Assembly: GCA_026989995.1 (NCBI GenBank) | Contig: JALSIO010000772.1 | Location: 1-8,975, forward strand | DNA length: 8,975 bases | Source of the DNA: Myxococcales bacterium | GTDB taxonomy: Bacteria > Myxococcota_A > UBA9160 > JALSIO01 | Direction of reading: 5' to 3' | Notes under the pieces: model-generated | Databases searched by the model: none | Told to the model about the DNA's origin: nothing | What the model saw: only the letters and a program-made list of their open reading frames with translations | Made by a program: the position numbers and the translations under genes | Part shown: piece by piece, positions 1 through 6,613 of the stretch | Layout of the letters: the number at the start of each line of letters is the position of its first letter | Position numbering within the stretch: the stretch's first letter is position 1

Positions 1-649
1 TCCGACGGAGGGGATCCGGGAGATCGCACCGGTGGATCTCGCCGTGGCCCGGGAGCTCGGCTATGCGGTGAAGCTCCTCGGAATCGCCCGGCAGCACGCC
101 GCGGGAGGGGGCGTCGAGGCGCGGGTTCACCCGACGCTCGTCCCGGCGGACAGCCTGCTCGCCTCCGTGGACGGCGCGATGAACGCCATCGCCATCACCG
201 GCGACGCCGTGGGCCCAACCCTCTACTACGGGGCCGGCGCGGGCGAGCTTCCCACGGCGAGCGCGGTGGTGGCGGACCTGATGGAGGTGGCCCGGGGGCT
301 CCGAGCGGACTGTTCGGTGCGGGTTCCTCCCCTCGGCTGGCCGGAGCCGGCCCTGGCGGACGGCTCCCCGCGGCCCCTCGGCGAGCTCGAGACCCGGTAC
401 TACCTGCGCTTCTCCGCGGTGGACCGGCCGGGCGTGCTCGCCCGCATCTCGACGGCCCTCGGCGACGAGGGGATCAGCATCGAGTCGGTGATCCAGAAGG
501 CCCGGGCTGCTTCCGGTGGTGCCGTGCCGGTGATCATGCTGACCCACCGGGCCCGTGAGGCCCGGGTTCGCGCCGCCCTGCAGCGCCTCGAGGAGCTCGC
601 CGAGCTCACCGCCCCCACCCGGTTGGTCCGCATCGAAGAGGAGTTCTAG
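1..649 (+). CDS. hom: Homoserine dehydrogenase, C-terminal part (5' end outside window)
   Basis: NAD(P)H-dependent homoserine dehydrogenase reduces aspartate semialdehyde to homoserine, the branch point to threonine and methionine, in the cytoplasm. The reading frame is open from base 2, and the visible 215 residues lack the N-terminal nucleotide-binding domain, which must lie upstream. The fragment begins with the end of the catalytic domain: an EGI.EI...D segment, then ELGYAVKLLGIA. The lysine in that motif (fragment residue 24) is conserved in the family and probably catalytic. A GAGAGELPTASAVVADL stretch follows. A C-terminal ACT domain runs from about fragment residue 132 to 213, with YYLRF..VDRPGVLA and ISIESVIQKA. 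ACT domains usually mediate feedback inhibition, here presumably by threonine (inference). The stop TAG lies 3 nt before thrC, so the two genes are probably cotranslated. The GTG at 32 is an internal codon, not a start. Confidence 0.95.
   Translation, partial: PTEGIREIAPVDLAVARELGYAVKLLGIARQHAAGGGVEARVHPTLVPADSLLASVDGAMNAIAITGDAVGPTLYYGAGAGELPTASAVVADLMEVARGLRADCSVRVPPLGWPEPALADGSPRPLGELETRYYLRFSAVDRPGVLARISTALGDEGISIESVIQKARAASGGAVPVIMLTHRAREARVRAALQRLEELAELTAPTRLVRIEEEF
638..643 (+). promoter_or_regulatory. Shine-Dalgarno site for thrC inside the hom 3' end
   Basis: GAGGAG lies within the last codons of hom, 9 nt before the GTG start of thrC at 653. A second, better-looking AGGAGG (648-653) runs into the GTG itself, too close to serve this start. 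The next in-frame codon upstream of the GTG but one is the hom stop, so no longer thrC start is possible. The site ties thrC initiation to ribosomes finishing hom. Confidence 0.55.
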
Positions 650-652
650 GAG

Positions 653-2002
653 GTGGAAGCCAAGCCCCGCTTCCGCGCCTGGTTCGAAAGCCTCCGGGAC
701 CCGGGAGAGCGGTACCCCCTCGACGAGGTCGTCTACACGGATCGAAGTGGGGGTCTCCTCCAGGTGGTGCACGATCTCGACGCGCTTCGCCAGATCCCGC
801 CGGAGGAGTGGAAGCGCATCTTCGAGGACCGCGCCCACAAGAACGAGTGGCCCTACGGATCCGGGGTGTGGGGAAAGAAGGAGTGGGTCCTCCCGGAGAT
901 CGACAACGAAAACATCGTGTCCATGTACGAGGGCCACACCAACCTCTTCTGGGCTGAACGCTACGGGCGCGAGCTCGGGCTCGAGGACCTCTGGATCAAG
1001 CTCTGCGGGAACTCGCACACGGGGTCCTTCAAGGACCTGGGGATGACGGTGCTCGTCTCCATGGTGAAGCAGATGATCCGCCAGGGCAGGGAGATTCCGG
1101 CGGTCGCCTGCGCCTCCACCGGGGACACCTCGGCGGCGCTCGCCGCCTACGGCGCGGCCGCGGGAATTCCCACCATCGTCTTCCTGCCCCGCGGAAAGAT
1201 CTCGATCTCCCAGCTCATCCAGCCGGTCGCCAACGGTGCCATCGTCTTCGCCCTCGACACGGATTTCGACGGCTGCATGGAGATCGTGAAGCAGGTGGCC
1301 CGGCGTGACGGCATCTACCTCGCCAACTCCATGAACAGCCTCCGGATCGAGGGCCAGAAGACGGTCGGCATCGAGATCGTCCAGCAGTTCGACTGGGAGG
1401 TCCCGGACTGGATCCTGATCCCCGGCGGCAACCTGGGGAACGTCTCGGCGCTCGCGAAGGGCCTCGACCTGATGCTCGATCTCGGACTCATCTCCCGGCG
1501 CCCGCGGATCGCCTGCTGCCAGGCCGAGGCCGCCAATCCGCTCTACCTCTCCTACCTCCGCGGCTTCGAGGTCTTCGAGCCGATTGCGGCCCGACCGACG
1601 CTGGCGTCGGCGATCCAGATCGGGAATCCCGTCTCCTACGAGAAGGCCATCGATGCGCTCCGGCACTACGATGGGGTGGTGGAACAGGCCTCGGAGGCCG
1701 AGCTCGCGGAGGCGACTGCGCGGGCGGACCGCACGGGGCTTTTCACCTGTCCCCACACCGGGGTGGCGCTCGCGTCGCTCGAGAAGCTCCTGGCCCGGGG
1801 CGTGATCCGCCGCGACGAGAGGGTCGTCGTGATCTCCACCGCCCACGGGCTCAAGTTCACCGAGTTCAAGGTGCGCTACCACGAGATGCAGCTCGAGGGG
1901 ATCCCCTCCGACCACGCGAATCCGCCCATCGAGCTGCCCGCGAGGTACGAGGTGGTGCGCGACGAAATGCTGCGACAGATCGAGCAGCGCTTCGGCGGCT
2001 AG
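653..2002 (+). CDS. thrC: Threonine synthase, plant-like class, PLP-dependent
   Basis: Threonine synthase converts O-phosphohomoserine to L-threonine and phosphate, the last step of the pathway that hom serves. The protein has 449 residues. The N-terminus FRAWFES...YPLDEVVY.....[10 protein letters not shown] (about 7-42) is the usual family opening, although the cysteines often seen there are absent. The PLP lysine is K127 in [25 protein letters not shown] and [14 protein letters not shown] follow as the pocket that binds cofactor phosphate, and [12 protein letters not shown] lies near the C-terminus. From memory, long stretches such as [29 protein letters not shown] and [10 protein letters not shown] match plant chloroplast threonine synthases far better than the E. 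coli type. The plant N-terminal SAM-sensing extension is not present as a transit-length leader. The start is GTG at 653, limited by the hom stop just upstream. ribE starts on the base after its stop. Confidence 0.96.
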   Translation: MEAKPRFRAWFESLRDPGERYPLDEVVYTDRSGGLLQVVHDLDALRQIPPEEWKRIFEDRAHKNEWPYGSGVWGKKEWVLPEIDNENIVSMYEGHTNLFWAERYGRELGLEDLWIKLCGNSHTGSFKDLGMTVLVSMVKQMIRQGREIPAVACASTGDTSAALAAYGAAAGIPTIVFLPRGKISISQLIQPVANGAIVFALDTDFDGCMEIVKQVARRDGIYLANSMNSLRIEGQKTVGIEIVQQFDWEVPDWILIPGGNLGNVSALAKGLDLMLDLGLISRRPRIACCQAEAANPLYLSYLRGFEVFEPIAARPTLASAIQIGNPVSYEKAIDALRHYDGVVEQASEAELAEATARADRTGLFTCPHTGVALASLEKLLARGVIRRDERVVVISTAHGLKFTEFKVRYHEMQLEGIPSDHANPPIELPARYEVVRDEMLRQIEQRFGG

Positions 2003-2635
2003 GTGTTCACGGGCATCGTCGAGGCCGTGGGGCGGGTGCGGCGCGTGCTTCCGGCGGGGGGCAGCGTGCGCCTGGAGATCGAAAGCGCGCTGCCGGTCGA
2101 GGAGATCCGGATCGGCGACAGCGTGGCCGTGGGCGGTGCCTGCCTGACCGTCGTGGAGCGCGGCACCGGCTGGCTCGCCTTCGAGGTGGTTCCGGAGACC
2201 CTCTCCCGCACCAGCCTGGGAGGCCTCGGCCCGGGCGACGCCGTGAATCTCGAGCGGGCCCTCGCCGCGGGCGCGCGCTTCGACGGGCACCTTGTCCAGG
2301 GGCACGTGGACGCCGTGGGAGAGGTCGTGGAGGTCGTGGCCGCGGGTGGGGAGACCCGCCTTGCCGTGGAATCCGGTCGGGACTTTGCCGATCTCCTGGT
2401 GGAGAAGGGCTCGGTGGCCGTGGATGGCGTCTCGCTCACGGTGGCGCGAGTCGGTGCCGACCGCTTCGAGGTCGCGCTCATTCCCCACACGCTGGCGCAC
2501 ACCACCCTCGGCCTCCGCGCGGTCGGTGACCCGGTGAATCTGGAAGCCGATGTGCTCGGCAAGTACGTGAAGAAGTACGTGGAAGGGCTCCTCGGCGCCC
2601 GCGTGTCCCGAGGAGCGGGGAGGGAGGATCGATGA
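2003..2635 (+). CDS. ribE: Riboflavin synthase, alpha chain
   Basis: Riboflavin synthase dismutates two 6,7-dimethyl-8-ribityllumazine molecules into riboflavin and a pyrimidinedione that is recycled. The 210-residue length is normal for the family. It shows the diagnostic N-terminus MFTGIVEAVG, with Phe2 needed in the E. coli enzyme. Two lumazine-binding beta-barrel repeats follow: about residues 1-90, with GDSVAVGGACLTV and conserved Cys47; and about 95-190, with GHLVQGHVDAVGEV, GSVAVDGVSLTV and IPHTLAHTTLG. The closing DVLGKYVKKYVEGLL is the trimerisation helix. The GTG start follows the thrC stop directly (0 nt gap) with only a weak upstream purine run, so translation probably depends on coupling to thrC. 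The last codons overlap the next start as ATGA. No other rib gene is visible, so its place in a threonine operon is unusual. In some organisms the same gene is called ribC. Confidence 0.95.
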   Translation: MFTGIVEAVGRVRRVLPAGGSVRLEIESALPVEEIRIGDSVAVGGACLTVVERGTGWLAFEVVPETLSRTSLGGLGPGDAVNLERALAAGARFDGHLVQGHVDAVGEVVEVVAAGGETRLAVESGRDFADLLVEKGSVAVDGVSLTVARVGADRFEVALIPHTLAHTTLGLRAVGDPVNLEADVLGKYVKKYVEGLLGARVSRGAGREDR

Positions 2636-3378
2636 ATCGGACCCTCGACGTGCTCGGCTCGTTCGCGGCGACGGTGGCCTCGGGGGCCGCCGGCCTCGCC
2701 GCAGGCCCCCTCGGCCCGCGCCCCGCCGAGCTCCTTCGGCTCTACGAGTTCGAGGCCTGCCCTTTCTGCCGGAAGGTGCGCGCGGCGCTCACGACCCTCG
2801 ACCTCGAGGCCCTGATCCTCCCCTGTCCCAAGGGAGGCCGCCGCTTCCGCCCCGAGGTGCGGGAGCGCGGCGGGCGGGAGCAGTTTCCCTTCCTGGTGGA
2901 TCCGAACACCGGGAAGTCGATGTACGAATCCGACGAGATCGTAGCGGCCCTTTTCGCGCAGTACGGGGCCGGCCCGCCTCCGCCCGTCCTCCGGATCCGG
3001 CCCGTCGCCAACGCCACCGCGATGCTCGCGAGCGCCCTCCGGCCCGGTCGGGGCCTGCAGGCGCGGCCGTCCCGGGCGCCGGAGAAGCCGCTCGAGCTCT
3101 ACTCCTTCGAGGCCTCGCCCTACTGCCGGATCGTCCGGGAGGTGCTCTGCGAGCTCGAGCTGCCCTACCACCTGTACAACGTGGGCAAGGGGAGTCCGAG
3201 TCGGGACGCCTTCGTGAAGCGCTCCGGTCGCATGCAGGTTCCCTGGCTCGTGGACCCGAACACCCGGACCTCGCTCTTCGAGTCCGCGGACATCGTGCGC
3301 TACCTCGAGCAGACCTACGGGGTGGAAGAAGGGCGCCCGGCACCGCCCGACCGGCCGGGGGCGGACGGGGGGAGGTAG
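2632..3378 (+). CDS. Twin GST-N/glutaredoxin-like domain protein
   Basis: The 248-residue protein holds two tandem thioredoxin-fold GST N-terminal domains. Domain 1 (about 35-112) opens with LRLYEFEACPFCRKVR, a CxxC pair at 43 and 46, then cis-Pro86 in QFPFLVDPNTG and E99-S100, the pair that normally holds the glutathione gamma-glutamyl group. Domain 2 (about 154-230) repeats the plan with LELYSFEASPYCRIVR, where the first Cys has become Ser162 and only Cys165 remains. It keeps Pro204 in QVPWLVDPNT and E217-S218. No alpha-helical GST C-terminal domain is visible. Residues 8-27 are hydrophobic and Ala/Gly-rich, possibly a membrane anchor or poor signal. From memory, the same twin architecture occurs in plant plastid and cyanobacterial proteins of unknown substrate. 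Activity is probably glutathione- or thiol-linked (inference). The ATG overlaps the ribE stop as ATGA, with GGAGG at 2623-2627. The final 64 bases overlap the convergent sulfatase-like gene. Confidence 0.88.
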   Translation: MNRTLDVLGSFAATVASGAAGLAAGPLGPRPAELLRLYEFEACPFCRKVRAALTTLDLEALILPCPKGGRRFRPEVRERGGREQFPFLVDPNTGKSMYESDEIVAALFAQYGAGPPPPVLRIRPVANATAMLASALRPGRGLQARPSRAPEKPLELYSFEASPYCRIVREVLCELELPYHLYNVGKGSPSRDAFVKRSGRMQVPWLVDPNTRTSLFESADIVRYLEQTYGVEEGRPAPPDRPGADGGR

Positions 3379-4829
3379 CCGAGCGCCCGCAGGCGCGCCT
3401 CGAGCTCCGCGGGCAGCTCCCGCGGCAGCGCGTAGCGGGGCGGCCCCTCGGTGCGCTCGCGGGTGCGGAGGGTGCGCAGCCGCGCCCGGAGCCGTGCGCG
3501 CAGCTCCGGCTCCTCCTCGGCGAGGTTGTGCCGTTCGGCCGGGTCGTGCTCGAGATCGAAGAGCTCCATGGAAGGCGTCCGGGGGTGTGCGAGCGGGTCG
3601 CTCACCACGAGCTTGAAGCGGCCGCTGCGCAGACCCACCCGGGCCGGTTTGCCGGCCTCGCCGGTGGTGCGCAGGAGCGTCTCGGGCGGGGGCGGGTCGC
3701 CGCCGCGCAGGAGGGGTAGCAGGCTCCGCCCGTCGAGGCCGGGGGGAGGCGCCAGGCCAGCGATCTCGAGCAGCGTCGGGAGCAGGTCCACCAGCCGGAC
3801 CGGATCGCGGATCCGCCGCCCCGCGGGCAACCCCGGCCCGCGGAGGAGCAGGGGGACGCGAATCTGTTCCTCGTAGAGGGCGTGGCCGTGGTCGCCGGCG
3901 TAGTTCGGGAAGCGCCCCCCGAGGTCCTCCCCGTGGTCGCTGGTCACCGCGAGGGTGGTCCGCCCGGCGAGGCCCAGCCGCCGGAGCTCGAAGTCGAGCT
4001 CGCCCACGTGGCGGTCGGCTTCGAGCACACCTCCGTCGTAGAGGGCCTCGAGCCAGGCCTGCTCCCGGGGCCCGACCGGGAGCAGGCCGCGCCGGATCCG
4101 GAGCACATCGGCGAGCTCGAAGGTGGGCCCGAGGCCGGGCGGCGGAGGGTCCCGGGCGAAGTGGCGGCGGCGGTAGGGCGCGTGCACCTCGTAGGTGTGG
4201 ACGAGCAGGAAGAAGGGGCGGTCGCCGACCTGGCCGAGCCAGGCCACGGCCGCGGCGAAGGTCCTCTCGATGCCTCCCTTTCCCGCTTCGCCACCGCCCC
4301 GGAAGAGCCCGACCTCTCCCTCCTGTTCCCGGAAGAGGCCGAATCCGAGGTCGAGGCCGAAGGTGGCCGAGACGTAGCCGCCCTCCGTGAAGGCAGCCGT
4401 CTCGAAACCGGCATCGGCCAGCTGCTCGACGAGAGACTCGCGCAGCCGCCCGTCGAACACGGTGGCGGTGGGCAGCCGGCCCGCGAGGAGCGCGGCCATG
4501 GAGGGCAGGGTCCACGACGCGTGTGCCACGGCCTCTTCGAAGAGCACTCCCTCCGCCGCGAGGGCGTCGAGGTGGGGGGAGGCCGGACGGGGGCCGCCAA
4601 GGCATCCGAGCCGGTCGGCCCGGAGCGTGTCGAGGACGACGAGCACGATGCCCGGGGCCGGCTCCCCCGGGCCGCACCCGGCGAGCACCCCCGCGAGCAG
4701 CCCGAGCGCGAGGCCCGTTGCCACGCCCTCCGCCCGGCGGATCGGGGAGCCGGGTCCGCGGGAAACCGGGCGCCCGCCCCGGGTCGGCGCGACAGCACAG
4801 GCGATCGGTCGCGTCGAGGGCCGATGCAC
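3315..4829 (-). CDS. Sulfatase-fold lipoprotein with apparent Thr nucleophile
   Basis: Alkaline-phosphatase/sulfatase superfamily protein, 504 residues from GTG at 4829. A signal segment GVATGLALGLLAGVLAGC ends in a lipobox with Cys52, so the mature protein is probably a lipid-anchored envelope protein. Metal-site motifs are IVLVVLDTLRADRLG (Asp67), VTSDHGEDLG (Asp298, His299) and DHGHALYEEQIRVPLLLRGPG. PFFLLVHTYEVHAPY and the C-terminal LRALGYL are also typical of this subfamily. At the nucleophile the sequence reads ASWTLPSMAALLAG: Thr107 replaces the Cys/Ser converted to formylglycine, and the Arg of CxPxR is Met. Thr is the nucleophile in LtaS and EptA relatives, so a phosphoryl-type transfer or hydrolysis is possible and the substrate is unknown. 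The start is uncertain. GTG 4829 follows the mgtE stop by 7 nt but has no clear ribosome site; GTG 4724 gives a shorter leader with GGAGG only 2 nt away; ATG 4943 lies inside mgtE. The 3' end overlaps the twin GST-N gene by 64 bp. Confidence 0.85.
   Translation of the reverse strand: MHRPSTRPIACAVAPTRGGRPVSRGPGSPIRRAEGVATGLALGLLAGVLAGCGPGEPAPGIVLVVLDTLRADRLGCLGGPRPASPHLDALAAEGVLFEEAVAHASWTLPSMAALLAGRLPTATVFDGRLRESLVEQLADAGFETAAFTEGGYVSATFGLDLGFGLFREQEGEVGLFRGGGEAGKGGIERTFAAAVAWLGQVGDRPFFLLVHTYEVHAPYRRRHFARDPPPPGLGPTFELADVLRIRRGLLPVGPREQAWLEALYDGGVLEADRHVGELDFELRRLGLAGRTTLAVTSDHGEDLGGRFPNYAGDHGHALYEEQIRVPLLLRGPGLPAGRRIRDPVRLVDLLPTLLEIAGLAPPPGLDGRSLLPLLRGGDPPPPETLLRTTGEAGKPARVGLRSGRFKLVVSDPLAHPRTPSMELFDLEHDPAERHNLAEEEPELRARLRARLRTLRTRERTEGPPRYALPRELPAELEARLRALGYLPPSAPGRSGGAGRPSSTP
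3343..3364. other. Inverted repeat in the convergent overlap, possible bidirectional transcription end
   Basis: CCGCCC (3343-3348) pairs perfectly with GGGCGG (3359-3364) around a 10-nt spacer that itself contains the palindrome CCGGCCGG. The element sits in the middle of the 64-bp tail-to-tail overlap of the twin GST-N gene and the sulfatase-like gene, where a bidirectional terminator would be expected because there is no intergenic space. There is no T-run on either side, so it is not a textbook intrinsic terminator. In sequence this GC-rich, such repeats also arise by chance. Confidence 0.25.
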
Positions 4830-4836
4830 GGCCCGC

Positions 4837-6189
4837 TCAGGCGAGGCGATCGAGCATGAAGGTCGCGATCCCCAGGAAGAAGGCGAAGCCGAAGAGATCG
4901 GTGAGCGTGGTGACCACCACCCCCGAGCCCACCGCCGGGTCATAGCCCAGGGTCTTGAGCAGCAGGGGAACGGCTGCGCCGAGGATGCCCGCCGTCGCCA
5001 TGGTCACGAGCATGGCTGCGGCGAGCACGACGCCGAGGAAGGGGTTGCCCTGCCAGAGCCAGGCGAGCGCTCCCGCGACCACGCCGGTGACGGCGCCGAC
5101 TCCGACGGCGACGCCGAACTCCTTGGCCACCGCCCGGAGTCCGCTCGAGAACTCGATCTCGCCGAGTGCGATGCCCCGCGTGATCACGGTGAGCGACTGG
5201 ATGCCCCCATTGCCCGCCATGCCCGAGACCATGGGCATGAAGAAGGCGAGCGCGACGCTCTGCTCGAGGGTCCGCTCGAAGATCCCGATCACGTAGGCGA
5301 CGAGGAAGCTCGCACCGAGGTTGAGCAGCAGCCACGGCAGACGCTGCCGCATGGCGGCCGTGGGCGGGCTGAAGACGCGGTCCTCGTCGTGGAGGCCCGC
5401 GAGGTGGTACATGTCCTCGGTTGCCTCCTCGGTGATCACGTCGATGACGTCGTCCACCGTGATCACGCCGAGCAGGCGCCCCTCGTCGTCGGTGACCGGA
5501 ATGGCCAGCAGGTTGTACCGGGCCACGAGCTGCGCCGCCTCCTCCTGGTCGGCGGCCGCGCGGACGTGGATCGGGTTCTCGATCATCAGCTCGGCACAGG
5601 TGCGCTCGGGCGGCGCGGCCACCAGGCGGCGCAGGGGAACGACGCCGCGGAGGTGCCGCTTTTCGTCCACCACATAGAGGTAGGTGATCGCCTCCTGGTC
5701 GTCGCCGGAAGCGCGGATGGTGTCGATCGCCTCCTGGGCGGTCATCTTCTCGTCGAGCGCCAGGAAGCGGGTGGTCATCAGCCGTCCGGCGCTCTGCTCC
5801 GGGTAGAGCCGGGCCTTCTCGAGCTCGGTGCGCTTGTCCTCGGGGAGCAGGGCCTCAATGGCCTCGCGGCGCTCCTCGGGCAGGCGCTCCACGAACTCGA
5901 GCATGTCGTCGACTTCGAGACGGGCGACGACCTGGGCGATCCGCTCGTCACCGAGGGCTTCGAAGATCTGCGGGAGCAGCTCGGGCGGCAGCTCGCGCAG
6001 GGTGTCGGCCGCGCGGTGCTGCCGGAAGAGCAGATCGATGACCGTCCGCGTCTCCTCCGGCGTGAGAGCGGAGAGCAGGGGGCCGAGGTCCGCGGGGTGC
6101 AGCCGCGCGAGCAGGCGCTCCGCGCGCGCAGTCAGACCGCTGGCGAGCAGTCGGCGGAGGATTCGGAGGGTGGACTCGGTTCCCGCCAT
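4837..6189 (-). CDS. mgtE: Magnesium transporter MgtE
   Basis: MgtE is a homodimeric inner-membrane Mg2+ channel gated by cytosolic Mg2+ binding. At 450 residues it has the usual family length. The N domain (about 1-130) is a helical superhelix with repeats such as HPADLGPLLSALTPEE and RLPEERREAIEALLPEDKR. Two CBS domains follow (about 135-255), including LYVVDEKRHLRGVVPLRRLV and LLAIPVTDDEGRLLGVITVDDVIDV. A connecting helix leads to five membrane segments (about 283-447) with the signature MPMVSGMAGNGGIQSLTV and VTTLTDLFGF. Asp431 matches the pore aspartate of Thermus MgtE (D432 there), so a working pore is expected. ATG at 6189 has GGGAG at 6200-6196, 6 nt upstream. The leader shows G/C inverted repeats, but I could not identify an M-box riboswitch. 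The sulfatase-like gene follows a few bases downstream and may be cotranscribed; no functional link is obvious. Confidence 0.96.
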   Translation of the reverse strand: MAGTESTLRILRRLLASGLTARAERLLARLHPADLGPLLSALTPEETRTVIDLLFRQHRAADTLRELPPELLPQIFEALGDERIAQVVARLEVDDMLEFVERLPEERREAIEALLPEDKRTELEKARLYPEQSAGRLMTTRFLALDEKMTAQEAIDTIRASGDDQEAITYLYVVDEKRHLRGVVPLRRLVAAPPERTCAELMIENPIHVRAAADQEEAAQLVARYNLLAIPVTDDEGRLLGVITVDDVIDVITEEATEDMYHLAGLHDEDRVFSPPTAAMRQRLPWLLLNLGASFLVAYVIGIFERTLEQSVALAFFMPMVSGMAGNGGIQSLTVITRGIALGEIEFSSGLRAVAKEFGVAVGVGAVTGVVAGALAWLWQGNPFLGVVLAAAMLVTMATAGILGAAVPLLLKTLGYDPAVGSGVVVTTLTDLFGFAFFLGIATFMLDRLA

Positions 6190-6251
6190 GGCAGGCTCCC
6201 GCTCGCTCCCGGCGGGGCCTGCGGCGGCCTAGCCGGGCGTGGGCTCTGCGT

Positions 6252-6270
6252 GTCCCCCGCAGGGGGGGAC
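6252..6270 (-). promoter_or_regulatory. G/C hairpin in the mgtE leader
   Basis: GTCCCCC (6252-6258) pairs with GGGGGAC (6264-6270) around a 5-nt loop, a perfect 7-bp stem 63-81 nt upstream of the mgtE start codon. It would lie in the mgtE transcript leader if transcription starts farther upstream. A role in attenuation or Mg2+ response is only a guess, and no anti-terminator partner or T-run was seen. Confidence 0.25.
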
Positions 6271-6370
6271 GGATTGGGACTCCGATTGCGGCTCTGGCCG
6301 CGACTTTCGCGTCACGCTCTCGGCATCCATGAGTCGCTGTTTTCTACAACAACGGAGTGGCTGCGTCGAC

Positions 6371-6412
6371 TGCTCCCCTCGGGGGTCACCGATCTGACCC
6401 AGAATGGGGGGG
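6371..6412. repeat. Composite element, copy 1 (shared with 8930-8971)
   Basis: The order of parts is TGCTCCCCTC (6371-6380), GTCACC (6385-6390) directly followed by GATC (6391-6394), and a seven-G run (6406-6412). The same parts in the same order occur at 8930-8971 with different spacing. Here the middle also forms an inverted repeat, GGGTCA (6383-6388) and TGACCC (6395-6400) with a 6-nt spacer, which could be an operator. Function unknown; chance is possible because the parts are short. Confidence 0.35.
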
Positions 6413-6527
6413 TGGCTAGGGCAAATGCCGGGGCCAATCTACGTCAGTTCCCACCAGTGGCGTTCGGGTTGCGCGGAATTCCGAGCGTGACCGGCGAAAA
6501 CGGCACCCGAAACGCCTCGCGGCAGCG

Positions 6528-6533
6528 TACACT
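6528..6533 (+). promoter_or_regulatory. Possible -10 box of the khpA promoter
   Basis: TACACT resembles a sigma-70 -10 hexamer. With a normal spacing, transcription would begin near 6540, about 75 nt before the khpA ATG and just before a strong hairpin. The -35 position (about 6505-6510) is a poor match, so this is a weak prediction. Confidence 0.25.
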
Positions 6534-6543
6534 CGGAACACGC

Positions 6544-6568
6544 CCGGCCCGGGGACCCCCCGGGCCGG
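6544..6568 (+). promoter_or_regulatory. Strong 11-bp hairpin upstream of khpA
   Basis: CCGGCCCGGGG (6544-6554) pairs perfectly with CCCCGGGCCGG (6558-6568) around the loop ACC. It ends 45 nt before the khpA start and is not followed by a T-run, so it is not a standard terminator. If the TACACT at 6528-6533 is the -10 box, the hairpin would be almost the first thing transcribed and could protect the 5' end of the mRNA or control translation (inference). Confidence 0.4.
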
Positions 6569-6603
6569 CGGACGTCGCGCGGCGCGTCACTCGAGGCGGA
6601 TCT

Positions 6604-6609
6604 GGAGGG
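6604..6609 (+). promoter_or_regulatory. Ribosome binding site of khpA
   Basis: GGAGGG stands 4 nt before the ATG at 6614, slightly close but strong. It supports the start of this very short gene. Confidence 0.6.
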
Positions 6610-6613
6610 CCCT

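Larger units (their letters stand above)
6190..6613. other. Divergent intergenic region between mgtE and khpA
   Basis: This 424-bp stretch holds no convincing gene. It separates the - strand mgtE from the + strand khpA and should carry promoters and leaders for both. It is locally less GC-rich than the genes (for example 6329-6360 and 6421-6480), as expected for promoter DNA. It contains inverted repeats at 6252-6270, 6383-6400, 6474-6483 and 6544-6568, a seven-G run at 6406-6412, and a composite element that has a relative at the right end of the window. No clear -35/-10 pair for mgtE could be picked. Confidence 0.6.

Noticed and set aside
1999..4677. 892-codon open frame on the - strand across ribE and the twin GST-N gene
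   Set aside because: It is antisense to clearly recognised genes, rich in Arg/Pro/Gly, matches no family I know, and arises because GC-rich codons leave few stops in shadow frames.
3882..4859. 325-codon + strand frame opposite the sulfatase-like gene
   Set aside because: It is the mirror of the sulfatase frame, with Glu/Gly/Val-rich low-information sequence and no motifs.
6190..6330. M-box (ykoK) magnesium riboswitch in the mgtE leader
   Set aside because: A magnesium riboswitch would fit mgtE, but I could not find its conserved core or multi-helix layout; only simple G/C stems are visible.
6329..6397. 22-codon peptide starting at ATG 6329 in the mgtE/khpA gap
   Set aside because: No ribosome site, no conserved feature, and it runs across an inverted repeat; chance is the simpler explanation.
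6406..6412. G-quadruplex at the seven-G run
   Set aside because: Only one G-tract of this length is present locally; four suitably spaced tracts are not visible.
6474..6483. CGGAATTCCG palindrome as an operator
   Set aside because: It is a perfect 10-bp palindrome but short, single and without a second copy, so no operator claim is supported.
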